A DNA stretch of 64,000 bases, from NCBI RefSeq assembly GCF_041449215.1, contig NZ_JBGNFV010000001.1, positions 3,861,001 through 3,925,000 on the forward strand. Direction: 5' to 3'. Source of the stretch: Roseivirga sp. BDSF3-8. GTDB lineage: Bacteria; Bacteroidota; Bacteroidia; Cytophagales; Cyclobacteriaceae. The stretch's first letter is position 1, and every line of letters starts with the position of its first letter. The notes under the pieces were generated by a model. It was not told the DNA's origin. It ran no database searches and saw nothing but the letters and a program-made list of their open reading frames with translations. A program made the translations under genes and the position numbers. Below are positions 34,701 to 45,700 of this stretch, piece after piece.

Positions 34701-36371
34701 AAACTGAATGCGTTCCTGTGGATAGGTAGGATCCACTGGGATATAGCATGCACCTGCTTTTAGAATTCCCAGTAATACTCCAAGCATTTCTGAGGAGCGG
34801 GGCAAAGTTACCGTAACCAGGTCGCCCTCCGTTACTAACTTTTCTTCTCTTAAGAAATTTGCAAAGCGGTTGGAAAATTGCTGAAGCTCCTTATAAGAAT
34901 ACTCTGATCCTTCATATTTTACTGCGGTACGTTCAGGATATTCATTAACAATTTTGTCAAAACGGCTAATGATATTTTCATCACGCGGAAACTTAACATC
35001 AGCATAGTCCATCCCCTTCATTATGGAGCTTGATTGCTCTTCAGAGAGAATAGGAACAGAGGAAATAGGAGAAGCTGACTCCTGGGATATCACTTCTAAA
35101 AGGTGACAAAGGTTTTGACAGAAGTTTTCAATACTGCCTTTTTCATAATAAAGCTCATTATAGGTAAGATACCCGACGTATTGATCATTCTCTTTGCAAA
35201 TAAGCAGGTTATGGTCATACTTACCCAGACCCATATTTGTCTCAACGGTATTCCAGGTAGCAGCCCCTGTATTTATACCTTCCTCTTTTTCTTCATAATG
35301 GAATAAGATATCAAAGAATGCCGTACGACTCATGTCCTTTGCAGGATTGAGTAATGTGCTCAATTGCTCAAAAGGCATGTCCTGATGATCAATAGCTTCA
35401 TTTAGTGAGGCTTCAGTTTTTCTGGCAAGAGAGACAAAAGTTTCTCCGTTTTCAATAAAGGTTCTGATTACCAGTAGGTTGTCAGCAGGGCCAGCCGAGT
35501 CTGGTAAATGACTAATGTGATTAGTGCCATATGTTCCGGTAACTATCTCATCCAGACCGGAGTACCGATACAGCATAACCTGATATGCCGTGTAAAAGAG
35601 GGCTTTTTCTGATATCCCTAAAGATTCAGATAAGCTTTTGAGCTTTACACCAGCCTCCTTATTTAAAGAAAAGGCTGAAGTTGCACCCCGGTATATATGC
35701 ACATGCTCTCTTGTTCTGTCACATGGTATTTCAAGTGCCTGTATTGGAGCTTTTAATTTATGTTTCCAGTACAAAAGAAGGCTTTCCAGAACATCAGCAG
35801 GTAGTTCTTTTTGCCAGATAGAGTAGTCTATATATTGAAGGTCAAGATCCTGTAATAGTGGTGTTTGACCTTTCGCAAAAGCCTTATATACATGAGCGAG
35901 CTCTTTATAAAATATATTAAGAGAATGTTTATCAGCTATAATATGGTGAAAAGTCCAGACTGCGAAGTGGTCAGTTGTCCCTGTAAGTAGAGTTACTCTG
36001 TGTAATGGCTCTTCTTCTATTTCAAAGGGCTCATTTACAAGTTCTCTTATAGTGGCTGTTATATCATCTTCTGTTTCCACTTGGGGAAGAGGAAGTATCT
36101 GTACCGGAACAGGCAGGTTTTCATGCACTGATAAGGTAGTATTGTCACCTTCCTGGCCCACCGTACAACGCAATATTTCGTGCCTTTCCGTAAGAAAAAT
36201 TATAGACTTACGAAGTGCCTCTACGGAGAGACTTCCCTGAATTTTAATTACTAGCGGAAGGTTATGATACACCGGACCTCCCTGGTAGAGGTTGTTTTTT
36301 TCAAATGTATCAATAAACCACAGGCGCTCTTGTATATAAGATAAAGGAGCTTGATCGAGTATATTGCTCAT
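28788..36371 (-). CDS. NRPS4: C-like-A(Thr)-T-C-T-E-C with an A-less module
   Basis: 2527 residues. Order: C-type domain (HHIIADK, 142; Lys for the usual Gly), A (A3 near 600), T (GGHSLKAT, 995), C (HHIISDG, 1185), T (GGDSIKAI, 1566), E (HHLIVDG, 1745; ESHGR; FNYLGQF) and C (HHIIMDGWC, 2210). The A code DFWNVGMVHK is one residue from the standard Thr code. The second module has no A domain: about 60 residues of linker join C to T directly, so its carrier must be loaded from elsewhere. The last C domain has the HHIIMDGWC form typical of C domains placed after E, accepting a D-donor. NRPS3 already ends in a C domain, so the first C-type domain here may be non-condensing. Confidence 0.95.
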   Translation of the reverse strand: MSNILDQAPLSYIQERLWFIDTFEKNNLYQGGPVYHNLPLVIKIQGSLSVEALRKSIIFLTERHEILRCTVGQEGDNTTLSVHENLPVPVQILPLPQVETEDDITATIRELVNEPFEIEEEPLHRVTLLTGTTDHFAVWTFHHIIADKHSLNIFYKELAHVYKAFAKGQTPLLQDLDLQYIDYSIWQKELPADVLESLLLYWKHKLKAPIQALEIPCDRTREHVHIYRGATSAFSLNKEAGVKLKSLSESLGISEKALFYTAYQVMLYRYSGLDEIVTGTYGTNHISHLPDSAGPADNLLVIRTFIENGETFVSLARKTEASLNEAIDHQDMPFEQLSTLLNPAKDMSRTAFFDILFHYEEKEEGINTGAATWNTVETNMGLGKYDHNLLICKENDQYVGYLTYNELYYEKGSIENFCQNLCHLLEVISQESASPISSVPILSEEQSSSIMKGMDYADVKFPRDENIISRFDKIVNEYPERTAVKYEGSEYSYKELQQFSNRFANFLREEKLVTEGDLVTVTLPRSSEMLGVLLGILKAGACYIPVDPTYPQERIQFILEDSNSKVEVTESVLSEFIAKGDKISSLPTDVNTDGESLAYIIYTSGTTGKPKGVKVCHRNVIRLLFNEANLFDFDQNDVWTLFHSYCFDFSVWEMYGALLYGGKVVVVPAMTAKDTEGFYKLLKEDNVTILNQTPSAFYRLAEVDHRSNDKLSALRMIVYGGEALAPVKLRNWYEKYSDTQLINMYGITETTVHVTYKQITLHEIENNISSIGRPIPTLGCFVLDQNQCIVPRGVSGELYVYGEGVAQGYLNRPDLTKEKFTEVPLLKGQKVYRSGDLARILANGELEYLGRIDSQVKIRGHRIELGELESNLLKNKGVKDAVVTTRKDDAGQAYLVAYYTTEDNLSAKDLRIFIQELIPGYMIPSYFVPVDEIPLTSNGKVDTKKLPDPSDIVQDNATEYVAPETSTEVQLAQIWMEILGLSRVGKKDNFFEIGGHSLKATQLVSRIRERLGASLKLSDIFAHPVLAELATVISGADENLETIIPLAGEREHYPLSPAQKRLWVLQQMEEGSTTYNIYNAFVICRDVDPEIMKLALESLIKRHSSLRTSFNKVDEEVFQKVHEVYDLEECFSYHDFSNQNLSEADIITRVRQMNDSKFDLSNLPLFKINLIRWKDDAYIFSYVMHHIISDGWSMNIFFSEITRYYQAASQGTKADIGSLPFQYTDYAVWFGEQVKSGKLKEQGEYWKSQFEEGWLRTDLGVQKDRPAVKTYNGSKADFLIDAQLLKGLKATCQQNGVTLFMGLHSVLNGLISQYTHLNDTIIGVPVAGRDGTGLEKQIGFYVNTLAVRTRFNPKNTFIQLLKNTAEQDKKAFENQLYPFDQLVEELKLKRDVSRSPLFDMMLVLQNTGDLNLENTSSSDTDILVSPLNLGVEGSKFDLTWFFAETEEGLYLRMEFNSDLYDTETIYKLKEHFRLLLEKATTYPDFPLSELKVLTANDEESLQVYRNKLHQQPLEIAGLYHEQENGRPAYQSPETHGEIILASIWEQLLNVLQPGLGDDFFALGGDSIKAIQLVSLLKKHDYSLTVPLVMRYSGLREMAKQLSKGHTQTEEERVIGELPLSPVQHYFFEKVSKYNHHYNQSVVLVGERFDQEKINLTLKALCDAHDMLRAVYKNDEGTWKQLVQDESKVNFFVHDLQNHTFDGYSEEIDKLATQHQSDISLVDGPLFSAALFRLKDQDRLLLFAHHLIVDGVSWRIIIDDFKDIYQALTNGTKMPALSRTHSYKRWSETLTEMQHSDRVSNSLDLWNIDKTSITNLSFKKETKNNLEEDVCTCQGEVGERQIAAIQQAANQWVGTDLQDILIAALNMAIQQNVGNGEVSLMMESHGRDAIKHLDLSRTVGWFTAIYPVLLPEVKDQDLLLYLIDIKERLRRFQRAGSNYGIAKYLSGRSMTEDPQMCFNYLGQFDSGEKEQGSSITLSTEARGKERAAEQDRLFSIDFTAALVDKKLQFSIKYNKNQYSAEVINALVEAWKTNLLEFGENLTKVEKTFLTPSDFRTVGLSMSSLISFQQKYKLENVYGLSPLQQSFFFHHIRFPKTSAYFEQMRYRLKGDICPETFHKTVKALSDRHPVMRSLFRDDLASQPVQAVISDIAPVYNFEVIKDLSSSDKEFRLDKFAEEDREKGFRLTEELPIRFRLFQLAHDEFEFILSYHHIIMDGWCIPIIMNDFQKLYTAFRSEVQPLLPDLEPFENYINWLENYPQEKGEEYWRKLLQGYQYSTSIGISKTEQTFNESSRDLQYEEIRLEGELFHNLEAMIRNSRTTLNEVIQALWSIYLAQTNDRHDVVFGTVVSGRPSDLEGVEGMVGLFINTMPVRIRFEENESVSNLIGALRNQAIEGMPYHYTQLANLQRLHPDGKLFDHIMVFRNYPVDSEGESPWELTGIKAYEPNSFDFTIHVLPEPDMLKIRFVYHPEKYSVKDVSRIKQIFSQMMEAFVDNPHQMVDEQLRKVEEIRKSFRKSGRQNRLSMLKTS

Positions 36372-36398
36372 AACGGTTATTATGCTGATTGTCTCTGC

Positions 36399-39300
36399 TT
36401 ATTGATTTACTCTAACTCTTCTTGCTTTTATAGCAGGGGCGGCCACTTTTTCCTGGAGTATAGCTTTTAAGCTATCGTCAGGAGTTTCACCCATTTTTGA
36501 AAGTATACCCAGATACCTTTCCGTTAATCGTTCTATAGTGCGTGTTTCAAACAGGGCTGCATTATATTCGATAAAAGGTATAGCTCCGGAATCCAGGTCA
36601 TCATACACATACAGTGTCATGTCAAACTTGCTGGTACTGTGATTACTCTCCCAGTCGGTAATCTCCAGTCCTGCTGCAGAAGGTATGCTATCCTCAGAGC
36701 CAGAGCTCAGCATATTCATAGCTACATCGAAGATAGGAGTACGATTTCTTTCCACCTGCTGGTGATAATGGCTCACCACTTCCTGGAAAGGGTAAAATTG
36801 ATGTTTGTAACCTTCCTGAAGGTTGTTATGAACGGCTTTGATAAAATCTGTCAAAGTCAGCTCATTATTTACCTTATTTTTAACAGCAATTGTGTTAACA
36901 AATACTCCTAATTGGTCTTCAAGGCCTGGCTGGTTCCTGGTAGCTACCGGCACGCCGATTACTATCTCTTCATCTGCCGAGTACTTGAATAAAAGGAGGT
37001 AAAGGGCACTCATCATATAGGTGAAATTGCTTACACCAAGACGGGATGCTTCTTTGCTTATAACAGACGCAAGCTCCGGTTTTACCTCAAACTCAAACCT
37101 TTTGCCTTCCATGGTCCTGACTTCAGGTCTGGAGTGATCAGTATGCAGGTTCAGTTTGGGAAGCCTCATGCCTAAGTGGCCGAGCCAGTAATTTTTTAAT
37201 GGCTTTACGGCTTCGGTGTGAAGTTGCTGGCGCTCCCAAACAGCATAATCTCTGAACTGGTAAGGTAGCTTTGGAAGTTCTTTATTTTCACTTTTACTGA
37301 TCAGGCCTGCATATGTATCAAATAACTCAGAGGCCATGAGTTTTGCAGACCAGCTATCGCCGATAATGTGATGTATGTTTACTGCCATCACAAAGTCGTC
37401 CTCAGATAATTGAATTAGATATACCAGTAACTGGCCGGGTTTTTCCAGGTCAAATACATGTGAAGTGCATTCAGCTACATATTCCGAAATAGCCAAAGCC
37501 TGGTCAGGTTCCTCGCGAAGGTCAATTAAGCGTATAAAATTGGTATCCTCACCTGAGTGAACTCTCTGTCGGATATCCTCATTTTCTTCATGAAATGACG
37601 TTCGAAGTATTTCATATCTGTCCGTCATTTTCCTGAAAGACTCCATGAACAGATCAGGATTCAGCCGTCCTTTGATTTGGTAGGCTTTAGGCATATTATA
37701 AGCCCGGTTAGCATCTGCTGACTGACAGGCCATATAGATTTGCTGCTGGGAGTAGGATACCGGATAACTTTCTGCATCAGGTATTCGGGTGATACCGGCT
37801 ATTTTCTTGGGCGAATTGCCTTTTAGCTCATCCAGGTAGGAGGCAAAATCTTTAAGTTTAGGCTTTCTGAACAGTTGCTGGATGCCTGCAATGCCCAGGT
37901 TTACTTTCATCTTCTGGGTAATCAAAGCTCCAACTTGTAAAGCTTTAAGGCTGTTTCCGCCAATCTGAAGGAAACTGTCTTCCTGACCGATATTGTCGGT
38001 TTTGAAGAATCCTTCCCATATTTCTTTTAACTCCTTTTCTGTCTCACTTAAAGAGTCAATTGTCTGTTCTTCAACCCCGGATATATGTCTTTCAAGTGGA
38101 TCAGGCAGAGCGCTTTTATCCAGTTTCCCGTGTTGGCTGCGGGGGAATGATTTAAGTTTTACAAAATGTCCGGGTATTTCATGCTTGTTGAGTTTTTCTT
38201 CAGCAAAGCGGTGAAGTAATTCTTCATCGATATTTCCATTACCCGTAAAATAGCAAACCAGATAGTCATCACCGTCTTTTGTCTGACGTAATAAACATAC
38301 TACTTCGGCTACATTCTCATTTTGCAAAAGAGATGAAGCTATCCCTGATAAATTAAGGCGTATTCCGTTTAGCTTAACTTGTTTATCTTTTCTGCCGATT
38401 AGCTTGACAGATCCATCATTCAGGTAGACGCCCTCATCACCAGTTTTATAAACTATATCATTTTCCTTTCCGGTAAGAGGGTTTGTAACGAATATCTCAG
38501 AGGTTGCAACCGGGTCGTTGTAATATCCCTTAGAAAGGAAAGGGGTTTTAATATATACTTCACCAGGCTCGTTTATACCACATAGTTTTGAGTCCTCATT
38601 AAGGATTATAGTGATAGTATTCCCAATAGGCTTACCTACACTCAATGGTTCTTCCAGCCTTGTCTCATCTATTTTATTAACCCTATGGAATGTTTTAAGG
38701 ATAGTGCTTTCAGTAGTGCCATACAGGTTTATGATCTCTGATGATTGACCTGCTATTTTCTGCCAACGATTTATATCCTTTCTGTATAATACCTCACCGG
38801 CTAAAAGAACTTTACGAACTTCAGGTAGGGCATTTCCGGTATTTTCAGATGATGCCTCCATTTCCTGCATCAGCGCTCTGAAAATTGAAGGTACAGTGGC
38901 AAACGTATGAATCTGATTGGTTTTTAGCCATTTATACAGATGGTTGATGTTTGCCATCACATCTTCTGAAGGAATACATAAGATGCCGCCTGCAAGCAGT
39001 GTTGGTAAGATGTCTTTTAGGGAAGCGTCAAAAGTTGGCGCAGCCAACTGACTCACTTTTACATTCTCCTTATAATCAAGTTCATTTACCTGCCAGTCAA
39101 TAAAGTGGCTGAGGCTAACTTGTTTGCCTTCTACAATTTTGGGTTGTCCGGTGGAGCCCGATGTAAAATATAGATAGCTTGAGTCCTGGGGGTCTATTAC
39201 AGGAAAACGAACCTCTTCAGTATTGACAGGGGTTTCAGAGGCAATGTATGCGTCCTTTTCCCATTTATATACAGAGGGGCTTTCTTCACCATTCTGTGCA

Positions 39301-39689
39301 AGGATCAAATGTCCTACAGACTGTTGGTGAGTGCCCATAAGTTTATTCAAATATTCCAGGCCGGATGCATTCGAGATCACCATTTCAGGTTTGATCTCCT
39401 GAAATATCCTTTTCCACGAAGATTCACCAAGATTTTGACTTACTGGCAAGAAAACTTTGCCTGATTTGAGCGTAGCAAGAAGAGCTGTTACCATAGCAAA
39501 CCCTCGAGGTAACAATACCATTACGGTACCACCTTTACTACTGTTCTCGGCCAAAATATACTTTGCCAGTTTCTCGACAGTTTCAAGTAATTGCCTGTAG
39601 GTATAGGAGCCTGAGCCGTCTTCAATGGCGGTATTATCTGCAAAGTTTTTACAGCTCTGTTCTATACGGGCATGTATAATCTTTTTCAT
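36399..39689 (-). CDS. NRPS3: A-T-C
   Basis: 1096 residues. Starts directly with an A domain (A3 YLYFTSGSTGQPKIV near 175; A10 HGKLDK), then T (GGNSLKAL, 579) and C (HHIIGDS, 773, with Ser for the last Gly). Its missing N-terminal C domain is at the end of NRPS2. The A domain is of an unusual type shared only with A1 of NRPS6 in this window (QVSLSHFIDW after A3, FDASLKDI, TVPSIF, YGTTESTILKTFHRV); its code DAKALALILK fits no substrate I know. The tail is basic (KARRVRVNQ), unlike the acidic tails of NRPS1, 2 and 5. Confidence 0.95.
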   Translation of the reverse strand: MKKIIHARIEQSCKNFADNTAIEDGSGSYTYRQLLETVEKLAKYILAENSSKGGTVMVLLPRGFAMVTALLATLKSGKVFLPVSQNLGESSWKRIFQEIKPEMVISNASGLEYLNKLMGTHQQSVGHLILAQNGEESPSVYKWEKDAYIASETPVNTEEVRFPVIDPQDSSYLYFTSGSTGQPKIVEGKQVSLSHFIDWQVNELDYKENVKVSQLAAPTFDASLKDILPTLLAGGILCIPSEDVMANINHLYKWLKTNQIHTFATVPSIFRALMQEMEASSENTGNALPEVRKVLLAGEVLYRKDINRWQKIAGQSSEIINLYGTTESTILKTFHRVNKIDETRLEEPLSVGKPIGNTITIILNEDSKLCGINEPGEVYIKTPFLSKGYYNDPVATSEIFVTNPLTGKENDIVYKTGDEGVYLNDGSVKLIGRKDKQVKLNGIRLNLSGIASSLLQNENVAEVVCLLRQTKDGDDYLVCYFTGNGNIDEELLHRFAEEKLNKHEIPGHFVKLKSFPRSQHGKLDKSALPDPLERHISGVEEQTIDSLSETEKELKEIWEGFFKTDNIGQEDSFLQIGGNSLKALQVGALITQKMKVNLGIAGIQQLFRKPKLKDFASYLDELKGNSPKKIAGITRIPDAESYPVSYSQQQIYMACQSADANRAYNMPKAYQIKGRLNPDLFMESFRKMTDRYEILRTSFHEENEDIRQRVHSGEDTNFIRLIDLREEPDQALAISEYVAECTSHVFDLEKPGQLLVYLIQLSEDDFVMAVNIHHIIGDSWSAKLMASELFDTYAGLISKSENKELPKLPYQFRDYAVWERQQLHTEAVKPLKNYWLGHLGMRLPKLNLHTDHSRPEVRTMEGKRFEFEVKPELASVISKEASRLGVSNFTYMMSALYLLLFKYSADEEIVIGVPVATRNQPGLEDQLGVFVNTIAVKNKVNNELTLTDFIKAVHNNLQEGYKHQFYPFQEVVSHYHQQVERNRTPIFDVAMNMLSSGSEDSIPSAAGLEITDWESNHSTSKFDMTLYVYDDLDSGAIPFIEYNAALFETRTIERLTERYLGILSKMGETPDDSLKAILQEKVAAPAIKARRVRVNQ

Positions 39690-39733
39690 ATGATATATTC
39701 GTCCTGTCTTTTCTCTTTTAAATGAGGTTTAGC

Positions 39734-42700
39734 TTAAAAATCGTCATCAAGCTCCATCATGGCGCCATCTAATACGCTTTGGATAGCCTGTGACTTGTAG
39801 ACGTCTCTAAGATCTGCTAGTGTAGTTTCCGGCTCCATTGTCATCATGCGGAAGATATCATTGAGTCGTTCTGCCATATTTTCAATGAATTCTGAAGAAT
39901 AGAGGCTTTTATTATATTCTATACGTGTTTGAAGAGTGTCATCCTGAACGCTAAACACAAAATTTAGGTCAAATTTGCTATGGAAATCCCCCTCATGATA
40001 CGCGCTGGTAGTTAAGCCTGTATCAGAAAGGATTTTATCCTCTTCCTCAGGATTGTTTATATCCAGATTGAGGAAGTTTACAGAAAGTCTGCTTTCGCTT
40101 GCTATATCACATTTATAGCTGTCCTGAAGAAACTCATGCATTAAGGATAATGGGTAGGCCTGATATTGATATGCGCCCCTAACTGTATTTCCTGCATTTT
40201 TTATGGCGTTATCAATGGTGCCATTTACATCAAATTTTACCCTCAATAAAACCAGGTCAGCAAAACAGCCTAAGACACGATACAAAGAATCATCAAACCT
40301 GCCGGCAAACGGACTGGGAATTGTCAAATCTCCCAGCCCTGAATAAGTGTAAACCATAAGGTTTACAGCAGCGTAACTAAGCGTAAACAGACTAAGCTTA
40401 TCCTTTTGAGATTTAGCCTGAATGGATTCAAATAATTTTTCGTCAAATGAATGGCGATACCAGCCTGAACCTTGTTCAACCCGGGGCTCATCGTTTTCTA
40501 CTATCCTGGCAAATTCAGGTTTAGTATTAAACTGGTTTTGCCAATAGGTTTCAAATGGTGTGAAGTAGCCATTTCTTAGTTGCTCTTCCTGCCAGATAGC
40601 ATAATCGGTGTATTGTAATCCTTTTTCCGGAAATTCTTGAGTGCCTTTTGAATATTCAGCATAGTTTAATAGCAAGTTTTCCTGGATCAACTGTAAACTC
40701 CATCCATCTGCAATGGCGTGATGCATGTAATAGATTACTACATGTTTATTGCTATTACATTTAATCAAGGCTAAGCGCATCAATGGCCCATCCTGCAGGT
40801 CCAGAGGGTTTTCAAACATTTTATTTGATACCTCCCTGATTGCAGCAGCAGAATCTTCAGCCTGTGATATATCCTTTAATATAAATATTTGCTCATCTGA
40901 ATATACATTGTTTATCCATTGCCTGATCTCTCCATTTTCATCAGCCTTGAAGGTTGTTTTCAGTGAATCGTGTTGATTAAATAATGTTCTGTAAGCTTTC
41001 TTAAAGTTTTCGATATGAAGGTTTCCATTCAATACAAGACTACCGCTCATAGAAAACTCTCTTCCTTTATTCTGAAATATATCAGCCAGAACCACACCTT
41101 TCTGTTCCTGACTAAGGGGATAATTATTCTGTAAAGGATAGGATATAATCTCAGGAAGTATGGCTGCATCTGCCTGCTTAACCGATAAGGCTTGTTCCCT
41201 TATAGATGTATACAACAGGCTACCTAGAGATATCTCTACGCCAAATTCTTTTCTAATGGACGCTGCTAGTCGTGTAGCCTTCAGGCTATGTCCTCCCATC
41301 TCGGCAAATGGGGTGGTTACACTTATTTGCCGGTTGCCTAGTAGGGATTGCCATATATTATGCAGAGCTTCCTCAGCACTGCCGGAAGGAGATACTATAT
41401 TTTTAACAGCACGTATAGGATCAGGCAGTCTTTTCCTGTCTATTTTACCATTATTATTAATGGGTAGTTCCTCCATTAGCATGAAGGTGTCAGGCACCAT
41501 ATAATCAGGTAATACCCGTTTCAAAGAATTTCTTACCGAGTTCTCATCAAAGTTCTCCGCAACCAAGTAGGCGCACAGAAATTTTTCCCCATTTTCATCC
41601 TCTCTGACTACGACAATCAGACTTTTAATCTCCGGTATCTGGCTCAGGAAATATTCAATTTCACTTAACTCGATACGATGACCTCTTATTTTCACCTGAT
41701 GGTCAACTCTACCTATAAAGGATATAGCATCGTTTTCCTGCCAGCGACCCAAGTCCCCTGATTTATATATTTTTTGACCTGGTTCAAATGGATGGGGTAT
41801 GAACTTTTGCTCGGTTTTCTCTATATCATTATAATAACCTGATGTCAGTCCGTCACCACCAATGCATATTTCACCTATTACTCCTTGAGGAACCAGTTGA
41901 AGGTTTTCGTCAAGAATGTAAACTGTGTTATTGCTCAGGGCGCTGCCAATAGGTATCGTAAGGCTATTCGGTTTAAATTCATTGACAGGATATGAAGTGG
42001 TATAAACCGTAGTCTCAGTAGGTCCGTACATATGCTGGATGATTCCACTACCCAGGTGGTTATAAGCGCGGCTTACATGGTCCATACTAACTAATTCACC
42101 GCCAAATAAAAGCTTTCGTAATGACTTGAAGGTACTGATATCTGTATCGACAATGACATTAAAAAGTGCAGTAGTAATGAACAGCAGAGTTACGTTATGA
42201 GCCTCAATTTTTGCCTTGATACTACTTACAGAGGCTATCTCATCTTCCCTGAGCATTACTAGTTTTGCTCCGTTTAACAGGGTGGCAAAAATATCCCATA
42301 CTGCCCCATCAAATGCAAAGCTTGACCACTGCAATAAAACATCCTCCTCGCCAACATTAACGAAATTGGTATTGCGGGTAAGGGGGATGATATTACGATG
42401 ACTTACAACAACGCCCTTGGGACGGCCAGTAGATCCTGATGTATATATTATATAAGCAGTTGAATCTGCTGGTACTGAATATTCAGGATTTATTGCAGAA
42501 AAGTTCCCCTGAACATTCTGAAAGCTTCCATACAACGTCTCATTAATAATAAGCTTGCAGTCGCTATCTTCTATTATCAACTGCTTTCTTTCTTCAGGAT
42601 AATCAATAGCTACCGGTACATATGCAGCACCACATTTCAAAACAGCAAATGCACTAATTATCATATCTGCACTGCGTTTCATTTGGATGCACACCCTTTC

Positions 42701-45700
42701 ACCCGGCCGAACTCCTTTTTCCTTTAGAAACCCTACCAGTTGATTTACTTCATCGTTAAACCTGGAATAGGTTATCTCCCTGTTTTCATCAGTAATGGCA
42801 ATCCTGTCTGGTGTGTGCTTTACCTGTTCCTCGAAAAGTTCTGTTACAGAAGCAATCGGGAATTCTGTTACGCAGCCACTTAGGAAGTTAAGCTGCTTTT
42901 GAGCCTCTTCCTCACTGACCATTTTTAACTTACTTACAGGTTTATCAGACCCTTTAGTTAAACCCTGGAGTAACGCCAGATAGTTGTCCAGTAACCGCCC
43001 GATAAAGCTTTCCGGGTATATGTCAGTATTAAATACCAGAGAAAGTGTAAGCCCTTCCGTCTGCTTAACGAATATAAATGACATGTCCATTTGACTGGTA
43101 CGCATGCCCTTGTCATCCAATCCCGTTATTTCAAGTCCGGTTTCAGAAATGAACCCATCGACGTTACCTCCAATACCTGCCTGCTCTTGGTTTTGGTAAA
43201 CGACCATAACATCAAATAGCGGAGAGCGACTGCTATCATATTCCACCCAAGGCAAATCAAGCATTTTGACAAATGGATACTCCTGGTTGGTAAATGCATC
43301 GAGAATCACTTTACGCTCCTCTGATAGGTTTTCTACAAAAGTGGCTTCACTATTTATTTGGTTTCGAAGAGGTAAAGTATTAAGGTAAGGACCAATCTGA
43401 TCTTCTGTATCACTATGTGTGCGGCCGCTTATTACGGTGCCAATAATAATATCTTTCTGATTTGAGTAGCGCCAAAGTAGGGTTCTGAGACTTGAGACTA
43501 TGCCTGTAAACAGCGTTGTGTTATTTTCCAGGCAGAGATTTTCAAGCATATCAGAAGCTTCTGCAGGTATAGTAAGATGTTTAGTCTTTCCATTAAAGGT
43601 CTTCTCTTTGGGCCTTCTATGGTCCACAGGAATTTCCAGGGTAGGGAGGGGGCTGGCAAGTTTATTTTCCCAATACGCCGCAGCTTCTTCCTGGTTCTGG
43701 CTGTTTTTCCAGACCAGGTAATCCTGGAACTGTATAGGCAATGGAGTAACAGCCGGGTTTTTACCCTGTCGTAATAGCGTGTATGTTTCCATCAGCTCTT
43801 TTTCCATCACCTTAATGGACCAGCCGTCAGATACTATATGATGTAGACAATACAGTAAATAGTGATGCTGCTCAGATACTTTTACAATCAATACTCTGAT
43901 AGGAAGGCCAGAGGCTAAATCAAATGGCTCAACTGTAATCTTGCTGATGTAATCGCCTACCTCTTCCTCGGTAGACACTTTACACTCTTCTAATTTGAAC
44001 CTGATCTCATCAGTACCTAATACCCGCCTTACAGGTTCACCATATTGGTTTTCTTCAAAAACAGATCTTAATAATTCATGCCTTTCTATAAGGTGAAGAA
44101 ATCCTGCCTCAAGCATTTCCTTATTTATCTCTCCCTTAAGTTCTAAGCCGCCCGGTACATGGTAGGCCTCACCACCATCTTTTGAGTTAGAGAGCACATA
44201 TACACGCTCCTGAAACGCACTCAATGGATAGTGAAACTGAGTAGGGGTTTTTGGAATACCAGTTTCAGTAGCTGCCTGGGAAGTGCCGTTTATATAATCA
44301 GCCTGGCTTTTAATAGTGCTGTATTCAAATACAAAACGCACATTATGATTAACCCCAATATGTCTCTTAATCAGGCTTAACAGACGTGCAGCATGTAAGC
44401 TGTTACCTCCAACCTGGAAGAAATTATCCTCCAGGCCAAACTGCTGCTTTTCGTCTATAACTTGCTGCCATAGCTGGTGTATTTTTTCCTCCAGACTACC
44501 TTCTGACAGTTTGAAGTCACGGGCTGGTGCAGGCTGGCTTTCTACATTAACTGTACCTGTAACAGAATTTTGAAGGTTTTCGGCACGTATTTTCAGCTCT
44601 TCCTTACTCAGAAATTCATATGAATCCAGACTTCTTTCGGGCTGGGTTATATAAAATTCCAGTTGTTTCAGGTATATATTTAAGAGCCTGTCGATAATTT
44701 CCTGACTATATACATCGGTATTATATACGAGTATTAGCTCCAGGCCATATTCCTGATCTACAAAGAAGAATGACATATCCATCTGACTTGTCCGGGATAT
44801 ATCTTCAGGAAGTGGTTGAATTTCCAGGCCGTGTAATTCTGCAAAGGCTTTAACATCCCCTCCAATACCTGCCTTTTGCTGATTCTGATATACAGCCATA
44901 ATGTCAAAAATCGGCGAGCGCGAAGCATCATAAGACTGTCTGGTCAGTGTTAGCATTTCAGCAAAAGAAACCTGCTGAAAATCAAAAGCTTCAACTACAG
45001 ATAACTTAACATTTTGAAGAGCATGTATAAAATCCTCCCTATGTGATATAGTGGTCCTTATAGGAAGAGTGTTAAGGAAAGGGCCAATAGTATCCTGAAT
45101 GTCAGGATGTTCGCGCCCTGCTACAGCCGTTCCTATAATGATGTCTTCCTGGCCGCTATAATGAGAAAGTACGGCCTTAAGAGAGGTCAGAAGACCTGTA
45201 AAAAGAGTTGTTCCATTGTTTCTGCATAACTCATTTAAGCCATTTACCCATTTCTCAGGTATAATAGTGTGGGAACTGGCTCCTTTAAATGTTTTTTCTT
45301 CCGGCCTTGATGTTTTTACAGGAAGGCTGAATGTTGGAAGAGGACTATTAAGCTTATATTTCCAATAAGCTTTTGCCTGGGATAAATCCTGAGAAGATTT
45401 CCAATGTACGTAATCATTAAATTGTACAAGTGAAGCCCCTTCTTCAGGACCTCTGTTTTCAACCAGCCTCAGGTAGTTAGCCATCAGCTCCTTTTCCATA
45501 AGTTTCAGTGACCATCCGTCACAAACTATATGGTGAAGGCAGTAAAGCAATATATGCTCTTCCGCTGAAATTTTAAGCAGAAGGGCTCTGATAGGCAGGC
45601 CGCTTTTCAGGTCAAAGGGTTCGGATGCATGCTCCTGAATGATCTGTTCAATGGCTTGTTCGTCAGAGACCTCACGAAGCTCCATTGTAAACTGTACTAC

